This document shows positions 9,060-10,591 of a DNA stretch of 10,591 bases, one piece after another; the first letter of the stretch is position 1, and each line of letters starts with the position of its first letter. Below the pieces are notes generated by a model. The model saw nothing but the letters and a program-made list of their open reading frames with translations. It was not told the origin of the DNA and did no database searches. The stretch lies in assembly GCA_021818605.1 (NCBI GenBank), contig JAKAUH010000358.1:1-10591 (forward strand), in the 5' to 3' direction. This stretch comes from Planctomycetota bacterium. GTDB lineage: Bacteria; Planctomycetota; Planctomycetia; Isosphaerales; Isosphaeraceae. The translations under genes were made by a program, and so were the position numbers.

Positions 9060-9184
9060 GACAGGATGCGACTTTATCGGGAACCGCTCCAGACGCGATC
9101 GAGTGGGCGAGGGCGCCTGCGCGTTTGCGGCCCGGGGTCTGGGCTCCGCGAGTCTTCCCACAATCCGGTCAGGGAGGGTGCCGG

Positions 9185-9358
9185 ATGGGCAAAAAAGGGT
9201 CTGGGACGACCGGGTACTCGACCGCGGCGGTCCTCATGGTGTGTCCGGAGGATCGACCCGCGGACTTTTTTTCGTTGCGTTGGCAGCGGACGGGCGGGCT
9301 GTCGCATGACCAAGCGGCCATCGGCCGGGTATCCCGACACGATGCCGGGCTGAGATGA
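9185..9358 (+). CDS. Possible 57-aa leader peptide upstream of rpoC
   Basis: AGGGAGGG (9171-9178) lies six bases before ATG 9185, the strongest Shine-Dalgarno in this interval. The ORF encodes 57 residues starting MGKKGSGTTGYSTAAVLMV and ends at 9358, 120 nt before rpoC. About three quarters of third positions are G or C, above the local average but below the neighbouring genes. The frame is open back to ATG 9125 without another good ribosome site. No homologue is recognised and there is no clear domain, membrane segment or signal peptide. The T7 tract at 9266-9272 falls inside it (Phe-Phe codons). It may be a regulatory leader peptide, a small unknown protein, or chance. Confidence 0.25.
   Translation: MGKKGSGTTGYSTAAVLMVCPEDRPADFFSLRWQRTGGLSHDQAAIGRVSRHDAGLR
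9243..9272 (+). terminator. Weak terminator-like hairpin with T7 in the rpoC leader
   Basis: GTCCG (9243-9247) pairs with CGGAC (9261-9265), immediately followed by seven T residues (9266-9272). The stem is only five base pairs with a 13-nt loop, so as a plain terminator it is weak. An overlapping hairpin, CGGTCCTC (9228-9235) with GAGGATCG (9248-9255), places GTCCG in its loop; the two either compete or form a pseudoknot. GACCG (9208-9212) could in turn pair with CGGTC (9228-9232). Confidence 0.3.
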
Positions 9359-9445
9359 GCGGACACCTCGAGCGGCCGACCCATGTCCATCCGCGGGGAT
9401 GGGGGCAGGCCGTCGCTTTCACCCACCAACCACCCCCCGACATCC

Positions 9446-9463
9446 GCACGTCCCGGGACGTGC
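9446..9463 (+). promoter_or_regulatory. 18-bp perfect palindrome directly before the rpoC ribosome binding site
   Basis: GCACGTCCCGGGACGTGC is a perfect two-fold palindrome with no central spacer. It ends two bases before the AGGAG of rpoC. As DNA it could bind a dimeric regulator. As RNA it could form a 7-bp stem with a CCGG loop that abuts the ribosome site. Confidence 0.55.
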
Positions 9464-9465
9464 AG

Positions 9466-9470
9466 AGGAG
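9466..9470 (+). promoter_or_regulatory. rpoC ribosome binding site, decides the GTG start
   Basis: AGGAG at 9466-9470 is eight bases from GTG 9479 and fourteen from the in-frame ATG 9485. The spacing favours the GTG, adding only two residues. Confidence 0.7.
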
Positions 9471-9478
9471 AGTGTCTC

Positions 9479-10591
9479 GTGAGCATGGGCGAAAGTGCCT
9501 ACGATCGTATCAATGACTACGGCGCCGTCAAGATCGGGCTGGCCAGCCCTTACGACATTCGGAGCTGGTCGTTCGGGGAAGTCAAGAAGCCCGAAACGAT
9601 CAACTACCGGACGTACCGCCCGGAGAAGGACGGCCTGTTCTGCGAACGGATCTTCGGCCCTGAGAAGGACTGGGAATGCGCCTGCGGCAAGTACCGCGGG
9701 ATGAAGTACAAGGGGATGATCTGCGACCGCTGCGGCGTCAAGGTGACGCACTCACGCGTGCGGCGCAAGCGGATGGGCCACATCGAGCTGGCCGCGCCGG
9801 TCGTCCACATCTGGTTCTTCAAGGCCATGCCCAGCCGCCTCGGCACGCTGCTTGACATGCGCACGACCAACCTGGAGCGGATCATCTACTTCCAGGACTA
9901 CGTCGTGGTCGACCCGGGCGACACGCCGATGAAGGAGCGGATGCTCCTGACCGAGGAAGAATTCCGCAAGGCCAAGGAGCAGTACGGCGAGGCGTTCCAG
10001 GCCGACATGGGGGCCGAGGCCGTCCGCAAGCTCCTCATGCGGCTCGATCTGGTGACCCTCTCCAGGGATCTCCGCCAGCAGCTCGTTGATACCTCGAGCA
10101 AGCAGAAGATCAAGGACCTGACCAAGCGGCTCAAGGTCGTCGAGGCGCTGCGTGACAGCGACAACCGCCCCGAGTGGATGGTGCTCGAGTGCATCCCGGT
10201 GATCCCGCCGGATCTCCGCCCGCTGGTCCTGCTCGACTCGGGCAACTTCGCCACCAGCGACCTGAACGACCTGTACCGCCGGATCATCAACCGGAACAAC
10301 CGGCTCAAGAAGCTCGTCGACCTCAACGCTCCCGAGGTCATCATCCGCAACGAGAAGCGGATGCTCCAGCAGGCCGTCGACGCGCTGTTCGACAACAACC
10401 GGTGCAAGCGGCCGGTGCTGGGCAGCTCCAACCGCCCGCTCAAGTCGCTGACCGACATGATCAAGGGCAAGCAGGGCCGGTTCCGCCAGAACCTGCTGGG
10501 CAAGCGGGTCGACTACTCGGGCCGCTCGGTCATCGTCATCGGGCCCAACCTGCACCTGCACCAGTGCGGCCTGCCCAAGCTGATGGCCCTG
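9479..10591 (+). CDS. rpoC: DNA-directed RNA polymerase subunit beta', 3' end cut by the window edge
   Basis: RpoC is the largest RNA polymerase subunit and carries the catalytic magnesium site, which lies beyond this window. The first 371 codons are present and open at the right edge. Numbered from the GTG, YDIRSWSFGEVKKPETINYR (25-44) is the conserved N-terminal segment. The zinc-binding domain has C67, C69, C82 and C85, with the same spacing as C70, C72, C85 and C88 in E. coli. IELAAPVVHIWFFK begins the clamp region, and RPLKSLTDMIKGKQGRFRQN with LLGKRVDYSGRSVIVIGP (339-356) is the switch and lid-proximal block. The last residues, HQCGLPKLMAL, fit the family. The start is GTG 9479. It is separated from rpoB by 1.37 kb and probably transcribed at least partly from its own promoter. 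Confidence 0.98.
   Translation, partial: MSMGESAYDRINDYGAVKIGLASPYDIRSWSFGEVKKPETINYRTYRPEKDGLFCERIFGPEKDWECACGKYRGMKYKGMICDRCGVKVTHSRVRRKRMGHIELAAPVVHIWFFKAMPSRLGTLLDMRTTNLERIIYFQDYVVVDPGDTPMKERMLLTEEEFRKAKEQYGEAFQADMGAEAVRKLLMRLDLVTLSRDLRQQLVDTSSKQKIKDLTKRLKVVEALRDSDNRPEWMVLECIPVIPPDLRPLVLLDSGNFATSDLNDLYRRIINRNNRLKKLVDLNAPEVIIRNEKRMLQQAVDALFDNNRCKRPVLGSSNRPLKSLTDMIKGKQGRFRQNLLGKRVDYSGRSVIVIGPNLHLHQCGLPKLMAL

Larger units (their letters stand above)
8892..9478 (+). other. 587-nt non-coding interval between vapC and rpoC, probable rpoC promoter and leader
   Basis: No convincing conserved protein is seen in any frame. The interval holds an A7 tract (9001-9007), a sigma70-like promoter (9031-9059), a short ORF with a strong Shine-Dalgarno (9185-9358), a weak terminator-like hairpin with T7 (9243-9272), a hairpin CCATCC-GCGG-GGATGG (9387-9402), a C-rich stretch (9421-9439), and an 18-bp palindrome (9446-9463). 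ACCGCGC occurs twice around the A7 tract (8986-8992 and 9007-9013). No clear terminator for the toxin-antitoxin genes was found. Confidence 0.6.

Noticed and set aside
8955..9353. 132-aa plus-strand ORF between vapC and rpoC
   Set aside because: It is low-complexity and Arg-rich with no motif, spans the promoter-like region, lacks a clear ribosome site, and overlaps the better-supported short ORF in another frame.

Overview
The window is a GC-rich stretch carrying the secE-nusG-rplK-rplA-rplJ-rplL-rpoB-rpoC transcription and translation cluster, with every supported gene on the + strand. The source is most likely a member of the Planctomycetota, possibly Isosphaeraceae-like. I base this on the long disordered N-terminal extension of NusG, a SecE with an extra membrane segment, the sequence flavour of NusG, L10 and RpoB, and intergenic heptamer arrays. 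This placement is from memory of these families, not from a search.

Layout. The tail of secE (cut by the left edge, to 334) is followed by nusG (start 550 or 475, to 1368), rplK (1521-1946), rplA (2167-2850), rplJ (2953-3624), rplL (3754-4167), rpoB (4401-8111) and the first 371 codons of rpoC (9479 to the right edge). The spacers are unusually long for a ribosomal operon (about 100-230 nt) and most hold structured or repetitive DNA. Three arrays of one heptamer family flank rplK. Strong hairpins precede rplK, rplJ and rpoB. The 3' end of rplJ is a perfect 5 x 27-bp minisatellite encoding (ATDAEASAT)5.

The most unusual part is 8112-9478. rpoB and rpoC, usually neighbours in one transcript, are separated here by 1.37 kb. 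This interval carries a REP-like hairpin pair, a VapBC-type toxin-antitoxin pair (82-aa antitoxin, 129-aa PIN toxin with all four acidic residues), and a 587-nt leader region. The leader contains a good sigma70-like promoter (TTGGAA-N17-TACGAT), a short ORF with a strong Shine-Dalgarno, a weak terminator-like hairpin with seven T residues, and an 18-bp perfect palindrome just before the rpoC ribosome binding site. The simplest reading is that a mobile or addictive module entered the rpoB-rpoC junction and rpoC has, or acquired, its own promoter and a regulated leader.

Functionally, SecE belongs to the Sec translocon. NusG links RNA polymerase to Rho or the ribosome. L11, L1, L10 and L7/L12 build the ribosomal stalk regions. 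RpoB and RpoC form the RNA polymerase core. The VapBC pair is unrelated to these roles and is best explained as an insertion.
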